Source: Proteiniborus ethanoligenes (GTDB taxonomy: Bacteria > Bacillota > Clostridia > Tissierellales > Proteiniboraceae). From it: DNA of 64,000 nucleotides. Positions 1 through 10,023 of the stretch are shown one piece after another. The translations under genes were made by a program, and so were the position numbers. Position 1 is the stretch's first letter. The number at the start of each line of letters is the position of its first letter. Location of the stretch: NCBI RefSeq assembly GCF_900107485.1, contig NZ_FNQE01000011.1, forward strand, positions 29,138 to 93,137. The letters are read 5' to 3'. A model generated the notes under the pieces. The model ran no database searches and was not told the origin of the DNA. It was given only the letters and a program-made list of their open reading frames with translations.

Positions 1-1455
1 ATTATTTGCAGAACCTAGTCCTAATACTACTGTATCTTGAAGAACTTGTTCGCCTCTAGCTAGTTTTTCCATGTCTGATTTTTTTACTAGATATCCTGTT
101 ATTCTTATTACATCACTGTCTGATGAATAAAGGGAGAAATATCTCATGCCTTCTCTAAAGGCTCCCTTGATAATATCTAATATAGATTCTGGATTTTTCT
201 TTGCTGTTTCCTCAAATGGGAATATATCCCCTATGCCAGATGGAAAATATTTATGAAACATAGCTGTTTGAGGTATATGAATATTAAGATCAGGTTCTTC
301 ACCTATGGGTATTCTACAGCCTGGGCTTATACCATAGTCCGTTTCTATGCCTACTTGTGCATGAAGTAAATATTTACTGTCTGAAATTTGGCAGTATGGT
401 GCATTGTGTTTATTTACCTCTTCCTCAAGTTTTGCTATTATCTTGACTCCTAATTCATTTGCTCTTTGGCTATGTCCAAATCTATCTGATTGTACTTCTG
501 AATTTATAAAATAGTTAACAGCTTCTGCAAGTCCAAACATACCAAACATGGCTGTAAATCTGTCCTTATTCAATAAACCTTCTTTTACTAGAAAATGAGT
601 TTCGAAAAAGCCACTTTCTTCAACTATGAATTTTACTCTTTCATCCATATATCCTGCCATTTTATCTACCGCATATGGTAAAACATTGTTTATAAAGTCT
701 TCTGCATCTTTAGCTTTCTTTGCTAAACCTGCAAGATTAAGTCTTACTAATGTATAGCTGCCACCACCTATTGTAAGCCCATTATAGCAGCTTACTATGG
801 CATAGTTGTTGTTAAATTCACTTGAAAACATTTCATGGTTTGCAAAGCTAGGCTTAGCAGTTACTAAGGCTGTATTTATAGAGTCAATTGCAAGTTCATC
901 TGGTGTATTCAAACTATATTTTAATGTTATGTTTGGAATAGCTGTTTCTAGTTCTCTTTGCGCTTTTAATATTATTCTACCTGCTTTCGTATCCTCTGGT
1001 CCTATGTTTGCGTGGCAGAAGGAATCTGTAAGTGTTCTATCTATATGCAATAAAAACAGCTTTATAGCCTTATATGCTTCTTCTTCGTCTTCTATATATG
1101 GCTCTAATAATGTGTCTATGTTGCCAATATACACAGGAAAAGTTGTAATAGATGGTACATGCTTATAAAGAATCAGTAGATTGTTTGTAGCCTCCCATAT
1201 ATCATTTGCTGGCTTTAAGCCTAAAAATTCACTTCCTTTTTCCATGAATTTTTCATAATCAGGAACTATATACCTAGGTCTATAGGGTGCATTCCCTTCA
1301 AAAAGATCACATATTATGCCCTCATCTCTAAGCTTTTGGGCTTCTGGACTTATATCTAATACGTCTATACTATTTTCTGCAGCTTTTGCAAGGGAAACAA
1401 CTCTCTGCTCAAAGGTTAAGGTTTTGTCTTTAATAATGTCTAATATATTGCTCAT
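1..1455 (-). CDS. yjjI: YjjI-family glycyl radical enzyme (3' end beyond window)
   Basis: The frame is open from an ATG at 1455 to base 1, giving 485 codons with no stop, so the C-terminus lies left of the window. Near the visible end, residues VIRITGYLV fit the glycyl radical signature (R-[IVT]-x-G-Y). An internal AIVSCYNGLTIGGGSY segment supplies a plausible catalytic cysteine. The protein starts MSNILDIIKDKTLTFEQRVV. Length and layout match the YjjI (DUF3029) family of about 515 residues, whose substrate is unknown. Such enzymes need a radical-SAM activase (YjjW), normally encoded next door, which would lie just outside. The family call is from recalled sequence pattern; pyruvate formate-lyase itself is unlikely. 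Confidence 0.85.
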   Translation of the reverse strand, partial: MSNILDIIKDKTLTFEQRVVSLAKAAENSIDVLDISPEAQKLRDEGIICDLFEGNAPYRPRYIVPDYEKFMEKGSEFLGLKPANDIWEATNNLLILYKHVPSITTFPVYIGNIDTLLEPYIEDEEEAYKAIKLFLLHIDRTLTDSFCHANIGPEDTKAGRIILKAQRELETAIPNITLKYSLNTPDELAIDSINTALVTAKPSFANHEMFSSEFNNNYAIVSCYNGLTIGGGSYTLVRLNLAGLAKKAKDAEDFINNVLPYAVDKMAGYMDERVKFIVEESGFFETHFLVKEGLLNKDRFTAMFGMFGLAEAVNYFINSEVQSDRFGHSQRANELGVKIIAKLEEEVNKHNAPYCQISDSKYLLHAQVGIETDYGISPGCRIPIGEEPDLNIHIPQTAMFHKYFPSGIGDIFPFEETAKKNPESILDIIKGAFREGMRYFSLYSSDSDVIRITGYLVKKSDMEKLARGEQVLQDTVVLGLGSANN

Positions 1456-1585
1456 AGCCTTCACTCCATCTAAAATAATTTATATTTTATTTATACCCTA
1501 AGGTTTTTGAATGTATCATAGTTTTAGTCTGTCAATATATTTTAAACTTTTTGTTTAATTTTTACAAGTTCAATTGTCACAAAGC

Positions 1586-1614
1586 TTTAATAAAAACTTA
1601 TGTAATAGTATAAT
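1586..1614 (+). promoter_or_regulatory. Probable sigma-A promoter of the serine hydrolase gene
   Basis: A consensus -10 TATAAT (1609-1614) lies 17 bp from a weak -35 TTTAAT (1586-1591), about 33 bp upstream of the ATG at 1647. The -10 is good and the -35 is poor. Confidence 0.45.
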
Positions 1615-1646
1615 AATAGTAATGTCTGTGTAAAGAAGGTGTTTGT

Positions 1647-2576
1647 ATGAATGAAATTTTATTTGAAGACCTAATTAATAGGATAAAAAAAGAAAATATC
1701 CTAAACCTAGTTATAATGAAAGACGAAGAAATAGTAGCGGATTACAATAAAAAAGATGAGTATAAAGAGAGTAAATTTATAATAAATTCGTGTACTAAAA
1801 GTATAATATCTGCTCTCATAGGTATAGCTATAAGCGAAGGGTTAATATTAGGTGTAAACCAGCCTATCTCTGATTATTTTCCTGAGCTGAAAAAGGATAG
1901 TGTAGATAAGAGAAAAAAGGATATTACTATATATCATCTTTTAACTATGAGTAGTGGTATATCTTGGCCTGAGTTTAATAACTGGGCCTTTATTTCAGAG
2001 CTAATGCAAAGTCATAATTGGGTTAATTTTATTTTAGATAGACCTATGGAAGCTAATCCTGGTGAAAGGTTTAATTATAGCTCGGGAGGCTCTCATCTCC
2101 TTTCTGCTATTATAAGTCAGTCCACAGGTATGAATGCTTATACATTTGCACAAAAGCACTTATTTAAACCATTGGGGATTAATAATATTACATGGATGAG
2201 TGATCCTCAGGGTAATAGTAATGGCGGCTTTGGTATAGAAATGTCTGCCTATGACATGGTTAAGATAGGGAAGCTTTATTTAGATATGGGTAAATATGGA
2301 GATGCTTATCTTATTCCTAAAGAGTGGGTGAGGGAAAGCTTGAAGCCTGGAATGCTGGCTTCTAAAGCCATGGGGAATTATGGATACCAATGGTGGATGA
2401 AGGATTTTAAATATCCAAAGGAAATAGTTACTGTTTATTTTGCTATGGGTAATGGTGGGCAGTTTATTTTTGTAGTGCCTAGTAAGAATATGGTAGCTGT
2501 ATTTATTTCAGATAACTATGAAGATTCCTTTAGACCTTTATATTATCTGAGAAAATATATATTGAAGATGTTTTAG
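1647..2576 (+). CDS. Beta-lactamase-family serine hydrolase (S12-like)
   Basis: A 309-residue protein of the class C beta-lactamase/penicillin-binding-protein fold. The SxxK nucleophile motif is SCTKS (about residue 50). The Y-x-S element is in FNYSSGGSH (about residue 147). A GNGGQ element near the C-terminus matches the third active-site motif (HxG/GxGQ). No signal peptide or membrane segment is seen, so it is probably cytosolic, which argues for an esterase or peptidase role rather than antibiotic resistance. It is divergent from yjjI and convergent with the chemoreceptor gene, with a shared terminator between. The substrate cannot be told from sequence. Confidence 0.85.
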   Translation: MNEILFEDLINRIKKENILNLVIMKDEEIVADYNKKDEYKESKFIINSCTKSIISALIGIAISEGLILGVNQPISDYFPELKKDSVDKRKKDITIYHLLTMSSGISWPEFNNWAFISELMQSHNWVNFILDRPMEANPGERFNYSSGGSHLLSAIISQSTGMNAYTFAQKHLFKPLGINNITWMSDPQGNSNGGFGIEMSAYDMVKIGKLYLDMGKYGDAYLIPKEWVRESLKPGMLASKAMGNYGYQWWMKDFKYPKEIVTVYFAMGNGGQFIFVVPSKNMVAVFISDNYEDSFRPLYYLRKYILKMF

Positions 2577-2602
2577 AAGCCTGATGAATATAAGTTTAAA
2601 AA

Positions 2603-2639
2603 AGCCCTTATACTAGCTTTATTGCTTAGTATAAGGGCT
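2603..2639. terminator. Bidirectional intrinsic terminator
   Basis: A perfect 13-bp inverted repeat (AGCCCTTATACTA at 2603-2615, complement at 2627-2639) with an 11-nt loop lies between two convergent genes. A-rich and T-rich flanks occur on both sides. Confidence 0.85.
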
Positions 2640-2646
2640 AAATAAT

Positions 2647-4635
2647 TTATATCTTAAATCTTTCAATTATTGATTTTAGAGTTTCTCCTAGGTTTGCTAG
2701 CTCTTCACTAGAGCTTGCTATTTCTTGTATTGAAGCAGTTTGCTCTTCCATAGATGCAGTTACCTCTTCTGTAGCAGCAGAGTTTTCTTGTGCAATTGCT
2801 GAAAGATTTTGTAGAGTGTCTAATATTTCATTTTTCATCTTTTCCATTTCTCTGCCTGTAGTATTTAGTTTTTCTATGGCTTTTTCTGTATCCTTCATTG
2901 ATTCTAGCACTAATAGGTATTTATCTTTGTTGTTGATTACACTATGGCTTTGTTCTTTAGATATATCTGATACTCTTGCCATGGTTTTAACAGCATCCTG
3001 TGAATTTTTCAACAGTTCCTCAACCATTTCAAAAATTTCTTGTGTTGAAGATGAGGATTGTTCTGCTAGCTTCCTTATTTCTTCTGCTACTACTGCAAAG
3101 CCCCTTCCTAATTCTCCTGCTCTAGCTGCTTCTATGGCTGCGTTTAATGCCAATAGATTTGTTTGCTCTGCTATGGATGCTATTACATCACTTGCTTGTC
3201 CTATTTTATTTGAGCTTTCGTTGGTTTTTAATATAACCTCATATATTTCTTTTTGTGCTTTATTGCTTTCTTCTGTTATTTTAGATAAATTTTCAATCTC
3301 TAATAAGCCTTCATTTACAACCTCTGTTACTCTACTGGAAGCTGAGTTTAATTCCATCATATAGCCTAAATCTTTTTCTATACACTCTCCTAATTCAATG
3401 GCTTTATTAGAGCCTAATTCAGTATTATGAGCTTGATCAGAAGCACCCCTTGCTATTTCCTCTGCTGTTTTTGCTACTTCTTCAGCAGAAGCAGATGATT
3501 GATGTGATGCAGCTGATAGCTCTTCTGAGGTTTGATATACCTGTTCTGCAGAATGACCTATTTCACCTATTATACCTCTAAGATTGTCTGTTATGCTTTG
3601 CATTGATCTGGCTAAGTTGCCAATTTCATCCTGGCTTTTCAGGATCTTTTCTGGCAAGTCTTGAGTAATATCTAGGCCTGCTACTCTTTCCGTATGTTTA
3701 ACAGCTAAAACAATATGCTTTGATATTTGGTTTCCTAATAAGTATGTAAGCACTATACATATTAATAAAATAATAACTGTTGATGTAAATACTGCTATTT
3801 GCATAGCTGAGATGGAAGATAGCATCTCCTGTTCATTTGCAACAGTAACCATTATCCAGTTGCTATCTTTTATAGGATAATAGCCAGCATATAATTTATT
3901 ACCTTTAAAGGAATAAGGACTCACACCTTCTCTTTCTTCTAATATTTTCTTGAAAAGCTTAGCTACAGGTGCTAACTCTATATCCTCTTCTGCTTTTTCA
4001 ATAGGATTTTCTTGAGCTAAAACTCTACTTACATCAGGATGTGCAACTACTGTACCTGTGTCGCTAATAATATATGAATACCCTTTATTCCCATAACCAG
4101 TATCCTGGATGGCCTCAGACAAAGCATTACCTGATATGCGGCCTACTAAAACACCGACTATCTTACCACCTCTTTCAATAGGTGCAGCATACATTAGAAC
4201 AGGCTCTCCTGTTACACGACTTATTAATAGGTCTGATACATTAGCTTCTCCACTAAAAGCTTTTTTTACATAATCTCTATCACCTAGATTAGCAGTCGAG
4301 CCATCAGTATAATTAGCAGTACCATTAGGCTGAACTACTCCAATGTCAAGAAAGTCTGTTTTTGCAACTATTCGTTTAAGTACAGGTAACTGTGCATACC
4401 AATACATGGTCTGTATGTCCGTAACTCCCGATACAGTTTCTAGGATCCCTATTCGACCTTGTATTCGGGTCTCTATAAGCCTTGCACTTTCTGTAGCTAA
4501 TGAGGAAAGTGTTTTTTCTGCTTCATTTGTTAGAGATTTACTAGACACATTTATAGCAATAAGTCCTGTGGCAATAGATGACAATAAAATCAAAATTGAA
4601 AAGTATACTACTAGCTTAGTTTTTATGCTTTTCAT
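2647..4635 (-). CDS. Methyl-accepting chemotaxis protein, Cache-type
   Basis: A 662-residue transmembrane chemoreceptor. TM1 is at residues 8-30. An extracytoplasmic region (about 35-280) has a double-Cache look (motifs [32 protein letters not shown], ending at [10 protein letters not shown]). TM2 is near 283-303 and a HAMP segment follows. The MCP signalling coiled coil carries the highly conserved hairpin tip ([20 protein letters not shown]) and methylation-type helices. Cache domains usually bind amino or organic acids directly. RBS is GGGGGG before the ATG. It is transcribed alone toward the terminator at 2603-2639. The ligand is unknown. Confidence 0.95.
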   Translation of the reverse strand: MKSIKTKLVVYFSILILLSSIATGLIAINVSSKSLTNEAEKTLSSLATESARLIETRIQGRIGILETVSGVTDIQTMYWYAQLPVLKRIVAKTDFLDIGVVQPNGTANYTDGSTANLGDRDYVKKAFSGEANVSDLLISRVTGEPVLMYAAPIERGGKIVGVLVGRISGNALSEAIQDTGYGNKGYSYIISDTGTVVAHPDVSRVLAQENPIEKAEEDIELAPVAKLFKKILEEREGVSPYSFKGNKLYAGYYPIKDSNWIMVTVANEQEMLSSISAMQIAVFTSTVIILLICIVLTYLLGNQISKHIVLAVKHTERVAGLDITQDLPEKILKSQDEIGNLARSMQSITDNLRGIIGEIGHSAEQVYQTSEELSAASHQSSASAEEVAKTAEEIARGASDQAHNTELGSNKAIELGECIEKDLGYMMELNSASSRVTEVVNEGLLEIENLSKITEESNKAQKEIYEVILKTNESSNKIGQASDVIASIAEQTNLLALNAAIEAARAGELGRGFAVVAEEIRKLAEQSSSSTQEIFEMVEELLKNSQDAVKTMARVSDISKEQSHSVINNKDKYLLVLESMKDTEKAIEKLNTTGREMEKMKNEILDTLQNLSAIAQENSAATEEVTASMEEQTASIQEIASSSEELANLGETLKSIIERFKI

Positions 4636-4813
4636 CTTGCTCCCCCCTTAATTTAAAGAAAACCCCTGTTCTGTTGAAAATCTGGTTTATTTATCGCTTC
4701 TAAACTTAATCATAACTGAAATATAGGTAAAATTCAACAATTTATAGTGAATTTTAAGAAATTTTGTAGCACTATTTCAATGTAATTGGTTCATTATACC
4801 ACTTTTAGGATGC

Positions 4814-4852
4814 AAAAAAGTTTAAGATAATTTTTTTATCTTAAACTTTTTT
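4814..4852 (-). terminator. Intrinsic terminator after the second chemoreceptor gene
   Basis: A perfect 15-bp stem (AAAAAAGTTTAAGAT at 4814-4828 with its complement at 4838-4852) has a T-rich loop and T-run on both strands. It sits 20 bp beyond the stop of the 4873-6576 gene. Confidence 0.85.
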
Positions 4853-4872
4853 AAAATTAATTAATATATTCT

Positions 4873-6576
4873 TTATAATCTAAATCCTGATATATTTAGC
4901 TGTAGCTCCTCAGCTAGTCTAGCCAATTCCTGTGCTGAATTAGCTATCTCTACCATAGCTGAAGCCTGCTCCTCTGAGGCTGCGCTTACTTCTTCACTTG
5001 AGGCTGCAGTTTGCTCTGCAATTGATGCAATATTTTCTATAGACTCATCTACAGATTGGCTGCCTTCGGCAATTTGTTGTATCAAAGCATTTATATGCTC
5101 TATTTCTCTTCCCATATTATTAATTTCTTTAAAAATTAGCTCAAAGGAGCTTCCAGCTTTACTTACTGCTTCTACTCCTTCTAATACCTCTTCCATTGTA
5201 ATGTCCATAATCTTAACAACTCTATTAGTTTCATCTTGAATATTCTCAATTAAACTTGATATCTGTAAAGCAGATGCTGTAGAGTCTTCTGCTAGCTTCC
5301 TTACCTCTTCTGCTACTACTGCAAAGCCTCTTCCTTGCTCTCCCGCACGTGCTGCTTCAATAGCAGCATTTAAAGCCAGCAAGTTTGTTTGATCTGAAAT
5401 ACCCTTTATGACCTCTACTATTTCTCCTATTTTTACAGATTCATCTCCTAGGCTCCTTACGCTTACTGCTGATTCTTCTGTTATTTCTTTTATTTGGTAT
5501 ATTTTTTCAACTGCCTTTTTTGCCTCATCTAGTCCATTGTTTGCTTCCTTAGACACATTAAGGCTTATTGATAGAACTAAATTTGCATTGCTTGAAACGT
5601 TTTGAATACCTACAGCCATTTGGTGAACTACATCGCTTACTTCTGAGGCATCCTGAGCCTGCTTTCCTGCTCCTATAGCTAGCTGATTTATTGTAGACGC
5701 TACTTCTTCTGTTGAAGCTGTGGTTTCTTCTGAAGCTGCAGAAAGCTCTTGACTAAAAGCGGCAACCTGTCCCGAAGCATCTACTACGTTTCTAATTACT
5801 TCTCTTAAGCCTTCTGTCATTGCATTAAATGAATTTGCTAATTCTCCGACTTCATCTTTAACCTTTAATTTTATGCTTTGAACTGATAAATCTCCTTCTG
5901 CTATTTGCTTCGTAGCCTCTGCCATTCTTATTATTGGTGTGCCAATTGTTCTAGACATATAAAAGGCTATCCCTATTCCAATTAGTATATTTGATGCTAT
6001 GATAATAATTGTTATTACTCTAATTTTAGAATATGCCATTTGACTTTCATTTGCAGCTTTTTGAGCTAATTCGTTTTTTAATTTGACTAGTAAATTGATT
6101 TTTACTTTGATTTGATCCATGATGATTAAATTCTCTAATGACTGCAATTGAGCATCTTCAACCTTGTCCTTTAAAACTAGGTCTATAACTTTTTCTTCTT
6201 TAGGTTTTAGCTGCTCCCATAATTTAAGTATTTCATCAGAGGTTTGCAAGCCTTCCTCAACTATTACAGTTTCTTTAAAGCTTTTTATATTATCTTCAAA
6301 GCTTTGAAAGGATTTCTGTATTTCCTCTGAATACCTCTTTTTTACTGTGGAGCCTAGAGCTAAAATTAAATTATTACGATCTTGACCTATGGTTACTAGG
6401 TTTACTTGTGCATCTTTAATATATTCAACACCTTTGAGATGCATATTATACAGGGTATTCATCTCATTATTTACCATAGCTAGGTTATAAACACTGAATG
6501 CCCCTAGTATAAAGGTTAAAATGTTTAAAGCACTAAACACAATTACTAGTTTTTTTCTTATAGTTAATTTAATCAT
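4873..6576 (-). CDS. Methyl-accepting chemotaxis protein, four-helix-bundle type
   Basis: A 567-residue chemoreceptor. TM1 is at residues 11-31, then a mostly helical extracytoplasmic region (about 32-187) resembling a 4HB_MCP sensor, TM2 at about 188-208 ([21 protein letters not shown]), a HAMP domain ([20 protein letters not shown]) and the MCP signalling domain with the tip [20 protein letters not shown]. It shares only the signalling half with its neighbour; the sensor differs, so the two probably read different signals. The start is the ATG after GGGAGG. Confidence 0.95.
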   Translation of the reverse strand: MIKLTIRKKLVIVFSALNILTFILGAFSVYNLAMVNNEMNTLYNMHLKGVEYIKDAQVNLVTIGQDRNNLILALGSTVKKRYSEEIQKSFQSFEDNIKSFKETVIVEEGLQTSDEILKLWEQLKPKEEKVIDLVLKDKVEDAQLQSLENLIIMDQIKVKINLLVKLKNELAQKAANESQMAYSKIRVITIIIIASNILIGIGIAFYMSRTIGTPIIRMAEATKQIAEGDLSVQSIKLKVKDEVGELANSFNAMTEGLREVIRNVVDASGQVAAFSQELSAASEETTASTEEVASTINQLAIGAGKQAQDASEVSDVVHQMAVGIQNVSSNANLVLSISLNVSKEANNGLDEAKKAVEKIYQIKEITEESAVSVRSLGDESVKIGEIVEVIKGISDQTNLLALNAAIEAARAGEQGRGFAVVAEEVRKLAEDSTASALQISSLIENIQDETNRVVKIMDITMEEVLEGVEAVSKAGSSFELIFKEINNMGREIEHINALIQQIAEGSQSVDESIENIASIAEQTAASSEEVSAASEEQASAMVEIANSAQELARLAEELQLNISGFRL

Positions 6577-6627
6577 CCATTATCCTCCCTGTAATAACAT
6601 TTTGCTAGTCTTTTCACTATTCATACA

Positions 6628-6659
6628 AAAAGACCCAGAATAAATCCTAGATCTTTTTT
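6628..6659 (-). terminator. Intrinsic terminator of the hydrolase/CoA-transferase operon
   Basis: Read on the minus strand, AAAAAGATCTAG pairs with CTGGGTCTTTTT (12 bp with two G-U pairs) around an 8-nt loop. The 3' arm ends in a T-run. It lies 10 bp after the alpha/beta hydrolase stop. Confidence 0.75.
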
Positions 6660-6666
6660 GATTTCT

Positions 6667-7485
6667 TTAGACAACTTTAATTTCTTTATTATAGCTTTTA
6701 ACAAAACCTAGTATTGCAGAGACAAATTCATAGGGCTTTTCATACATACTTGCATGTCCACAGCCTTGAATAAGGATTAATTTTGAATTTCGTATTCTTT
6801 TTTGTATCTCTTCCTGATACCTTAATGGTGTTGTTGCATCATATTCTGAGCTCATTATAAGTGTAGGCACTTTAATGTTATGTATTTCCTCAGTAATATT
6901 TAAATCTTCTGCACTTCTAACTAGCCTAATAAAGCCCTCATACCAGTCAGGTTTAAGAGATGCCGAAAATGCCTTCTCTCTATTCTTTAACCAATCTATA
7001 TTCTCTTCATAAAACTCTGGTGAATAAATATATGGCATAGTTGCTTTAAAGAAAGTGCTTCCATCATAGGTTTTTGCTGCAGCTATCCAGCTCTCACCAA
7101 TATCCTTTAGCATATGGTTAGTATAGCTAGTCGTATTGGCTAAAACAAGGCTATGAAGCCCTTCTTCGTATTTTAATGCATATCTTTGAGCTACTTCACC
7201 ACCATAGGAAATTCCTATTAGATGAACTTTTTCAAGCTCTAGTATGTTGAACAGCTCCCTTAGAGTTTCAACATGTGAATCTTGAGTATATTGTTCTTCT
7301 GCTTTATCTGATTGTCCTTGATCTATGAAATCTACTAGCACTAGCTTATTGTTGCTTGAGAGAACATCTATAAAGGATGTCCAGCTTCCTGTGCTCATCA
7401 TAATACCATTTAATAGGACTAGAGGTTCTCCTTCGCCATAGATTTCGTAATAAATGTTTTTTCCTTTTATCAGTACTTTAGGCAT
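6667..7485 (-). CDS. Alpha/beta-fold hydrolase
   Basis: A 272-residue cytosolic alpha/beta hydrolase. The nucleophile elbow GISYGG (Gly-x-Ser-x-Gly) is near residue 95. The acid is probably the Asp in SSEYDATTP (about 218) and the base His is in GCGHASMYEKP (about 246). The oxyanion region is LLNGIMMS near the N-terminus. It is the last gene of the operon MCP-like/KAS-III-like/CoA-transferase/hydrolase and ends at a strong terminator. Context suggests thioester or ester hydrolysis of a short acyl compound, but the superfamily is too broad for a substrate call. Confidence 0.88.
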   Translation of the reverse strand: MPKVLIKGKNIYYEIYGEGEPLVLLNGIMMSTGSWTSFIDVLSSNNKLVLVDFIDQGQSDKAEEQYTQDSHVETLRELFNILELEKVHLIGISYGGEVAQRYALKYEEGLHSLVLANTTSYTNHMLKDIGESWIAAAKTYDGSTFFKATMPYIYSPEFYEENIDWLKNREKAFSASLKPDWYEGFIRLVRSAEDLNITEEIHNIKVPTLIMSSEYDATTPLRYQEEIQKRIRNSKLILIQGCGHASMYEKPYEFVSAILGFVKSYNKEIKVV

Positions 7486-7541
7486 ATTCAGGCCTCCTTA
7501 ACACTTGCTATCTGACAAACCTAGAAAAATACTAAAGCCTT

Positions 7542-8861
7542 CTACCATATCATCAATTCTTTTGCTTCTTCTCTAAGCTCATCTCTAAAATCCGGATGTG
7601 CAATATCTATTAAAGCTTTTACTCTATCTCTTATTGATGTACCTCTTAAAGAGGCTACTCCATATTCAGTCACTACAAAGTCAACATCATTTCTTGAAAG
7701 AGAAACTGCAGCCCCATGTGCGAGTCTGGTGACTATCTTAGATATTGTCTTTCTTTCATCACTTCCAGGAACCCTTACATTAGCAGTAGAATATAAGGCT
7801 ATTATAGATTTTCCACCTTTAGACATTTGAGCTCCTATAGCAGTATCTGCTTGGCCGCCAGTTCCACTGAATTGAACATGGCCTATTGATTCAGAGCAGC
7901 ATTGACCTGTTAAATCGATTTCCAATGTAGTGTTTATAGAAACCATCTTATAATTTTGTCCTATTACATAGGGGTCATTTACCCAAGTACCTCTCATTAT
8001 GTTAACAGCTGGATTATCATCTATAAAATCATATAGCTTTTGCGTTCCAAGAGCAAAGGTAGCAACCATCTTTCCAGGCATAAGAGTTTTATACTTTCCT
8101 GTGATTACTCCTGCTTCATATAAATCAACCATGCCATCTGTAAACATTTCAGTATGAATACCTAAATCCTTCTTGTGCATTAGCTCTGCTGCTACTGCAT
8201 TTGGAATACCACCTATGCCTAACTGTATAGTTGAACCATCTTCTACTAGCTCGGCTATATATTTTCCTATTATTTTATCTTTTTCAGAAGGCTCTACTAC
8301 TCCTAGCTGTGGTACTGGATAATTTGCTTCTATTATATAATCAATCTCACTAATATGTATTATTGTATCTCCAAAGGTTCTTGGCATATTAGGATTGATT
8401 TCAAGTATTACAATATCAGCATCTTCAATCATTTCCCTCTCATAAGTTGCACTAAGAGAAAGAGAAATATACCCATGCTTATCCATTAGAGAGCCTGTTC
8501 CTAAAAACACATTTGGCTTTCTGTGAAAATTTCTTTTTGGTGCCGCTAGGTGAAGATGATTAGGTATGAAAGACACATTACCATTTTTGTGAGCTTTTCT
8601 TATTGCTGGACTATAGAACCACCCTTCCATTAAGAAGCTTTCTCTATATTCCGGATTTACAAAGTAATCATAATTACCCATTGGAAGACAAGTAGCTACA
8701 TTTACATTTTTTACTTTATCCCCTATTGTATGAAGCTTTGAAAGTATTTCTCTTGGCTCTGCAGCAGAAAGCGCAGATACAACATTGTCATCTGTCTTTA
8801 TTTTGTTTAATGCCTCTTCTACTGTTATAAGCTTGCTTTCATAAATTTCTTTGATATTCAT
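7542..8861 (-). CDS. Acetyl-CoA hydrolase/transferase family CoA-transferase
   Basis: A 439-residue CoA-transferase of the acetyl-CoA hydrolase/4-hydroxybutyrate (butyryl-CoA:acetate) family. Recognised motifs are QLGIGGIPNAV, EMFTDGMVDLYEAG, GTGGQAD and FVVTEYGVASLRG. These enzymes move CoA between acetyl-CoA and a short carboxylate through a glutamyl-CoA intermediate. The start at 8861 (MNIKEIYES) is preferred because AGGAGG lies 8 bp upstream; an in-frame ATG at 8894 has no RBS. It is third in the sigma-54 operon, so it probably activates an imported or released organic acid. The acid is inferred to be short-chain; its identity is not visible. Confidence 0.92.
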   Translation of the reverse strand: MNIKEIYESKLITVEEALNKIKTDDNVVSALSAAEPREILSKLHTIGDKVKNVNVATCLPMGNYDYFVNPEYRESFLMEGWFYSPAIRKAHKNGNVSFIPNHLHLAAPKRNFHRKPNVFLGTGSLMDKHGYISLSLSATYEREMIEDADIVILEINPNMPRTFGDTIIHISEIDYIIEANYPVPQLGVVEPSEKDKIIGKYIAELVEDGSTIQLGIGGIPNAVAAELMHKKDLGIHTEMFTDGMVDLYEAGVITGKYKTLMPGKMVATFALGTQKLYDFIDDNPAVNIMRGTWVNDPYVIGQNYKMVSINTTLEIDLTGQCCSESIGHVQFSGTGGQADTAIGAQMSKGGKSIIALYSTANVRVPGSDERKTISKIVTRLAHGAAVSLSRNDVDFVVTEYGVASLRGTSIRDRVKALIDIAHPDFRDELREEAKELMIW

Positions 8862-8974
8862 ATGTCTAATCCTCCTATACAGTCGTTTTGTCACCTCTAT
8901 TAGAGATTTTTATTTAGATGACTAAAAACTGTTAACTTAATATTTCTGTTATTCTTTCAGTTATTGTAAGGCTT

Positions 8975-10006
8975 TTATTCAGCTTTACCCCATTTAATAA
9001 CATTAGCTGCCCATGCATATCCGATGCCAGCTGCTATCATAGATATAACTGTTCCGTCTTTAACTTTGCCTTGCTCTAGTGCTAGATGTAATGAAAGAAT
9101 CTGATCTACTTGCCCCATATGACCATAATCAGAAAGATATATTGATTGTTCTTCAGTTAGACCAAGGGATTCAACCATTGCTTTGTGCTGTGAATATTTA
9201 AAATGTAGTACAGCTAAATATCCTAGCTCTTCTTTTGATACTCCTGATTTTTCAAAGGCTTTATCTATACAATGGTACCAGTTTGGCATAGAAACCTCAT
9301 TCAATCTATCCTTCATATGCTTTGCATCAAATAGTCTTAAGGATTTGTAAGCTTCATCAATATTGTCACAGGTTATCGGCTTTGCAGTTCCTCCAAACTC
9401 TACTCCTGCATCTCTTGCCATAGTTCCATCTGTCATTATATGTGTGCCAAGCAGTAAATTCTTGTTATAGTTTTTCTTCAATATTATGGCTCCACCACCT
9501 GCTGAAAGATTATACATCATTGACATGTCTTTATCTGTATAATCGACAAAATCACCGTTTCTATATCCACCTACTACCATTACAGTGTTTATATCTTCAT
9601 TTGCGATCATCATATCCTTAGCTATTTTCATGGCAGCAACAGTAGTACAGCATCTTTGCTGAACATCTATTGCCCAAGCTTTTGTTGCTCCTATTTTTTC
9701 TTGAATGTAAATTCCTGATGTTGTTAGAGGGTACTCCTTCCATTCTTCTCCCATACATATGACTAAATCTATTTCCTTTGGATCCACTCCAGTTCTTCTA
9801 AGTGCATCTAAACCAGCCTTTACTCCCATTTCTTGTGTACCATCATCTTCACCAGGCATAGGTTTTTCTACAATCCCTAATTTGTTTATTACTGCTTCTT
9901 CAGTCCAGTGCCCATTAGTAGCCTCTGAAATCTCCTTAGCTGTCATTCTGCCTTCTGGAATATATATACCTGTTCCTACTATACCTACATTAATTTTAGC
10001 ATCCAT
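8975..10006 (-). CDS. KAS III-like thiolase-fold condensing enzyme
   Basis: A 343-residue FabH-like protein. The N-terminal half has the thiolase fold with the candidate nucleophile cysteine in QQRCCTTVAAMK (about residue 113) and SAGGGAIIL. The C-terminal half has a His in VLHFKYSQHKAM where FabH has its catalytic His. The FabH asparagine element (GNTSAAS) appears here as GHMGQVDQI, so the third triad residue seems to be His. That change and the catabolic context argue against housekeeping fatty-acid initiation; condensation or cleavage of a beta-ketoacyl-CoA is plausible. RBS AGGAGG is 7 bp before the ATG at 10006 (an adjacent ATG at 10009 is possible). Confidence 0.85.
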   Translation of the reverse strand: MDAKINVGIVGTGIYIPEGRMTAKEISEATNGHWTEEAVINKLGIVEKPMPGEDDGTQEMGVKAGLDALRRTGVDPKEIDLVICMGEEWKEYPLTTSGIYIQEKIGATKAWAIDVQQRCCTTVAAMKIAKDMMIANEDINTVMVVGGYRNGDFVDYTDKDMSMMYNLSAGGGAIILKKNYNKNLLLGTHIMTDGTMARDAGVEFGGTAKPITCDNIDEAYKSLRLFDAKHMKDRLNEVSMPNWYHCIDKAFEKSGVSKEELGYLAVLHFKYSQHKAMVESLGLTEEQSIYLSDYGHMGQVDQILSLHLALEQGKVKDGTVISMIAAGIGYAWAANVIKWGKAE

Positions 10007-10023
10007 CATAATCCCTCCTATTT

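Noticed and set aside
2816..3364. Long open frames antisense to the chemoreceptor and adhesin genes
   Set aside because: They lack RBSs, mirror strongly conserved coding sequence on the other strand, and have Ser-rich or low-complexity translations typical of shadow frames.
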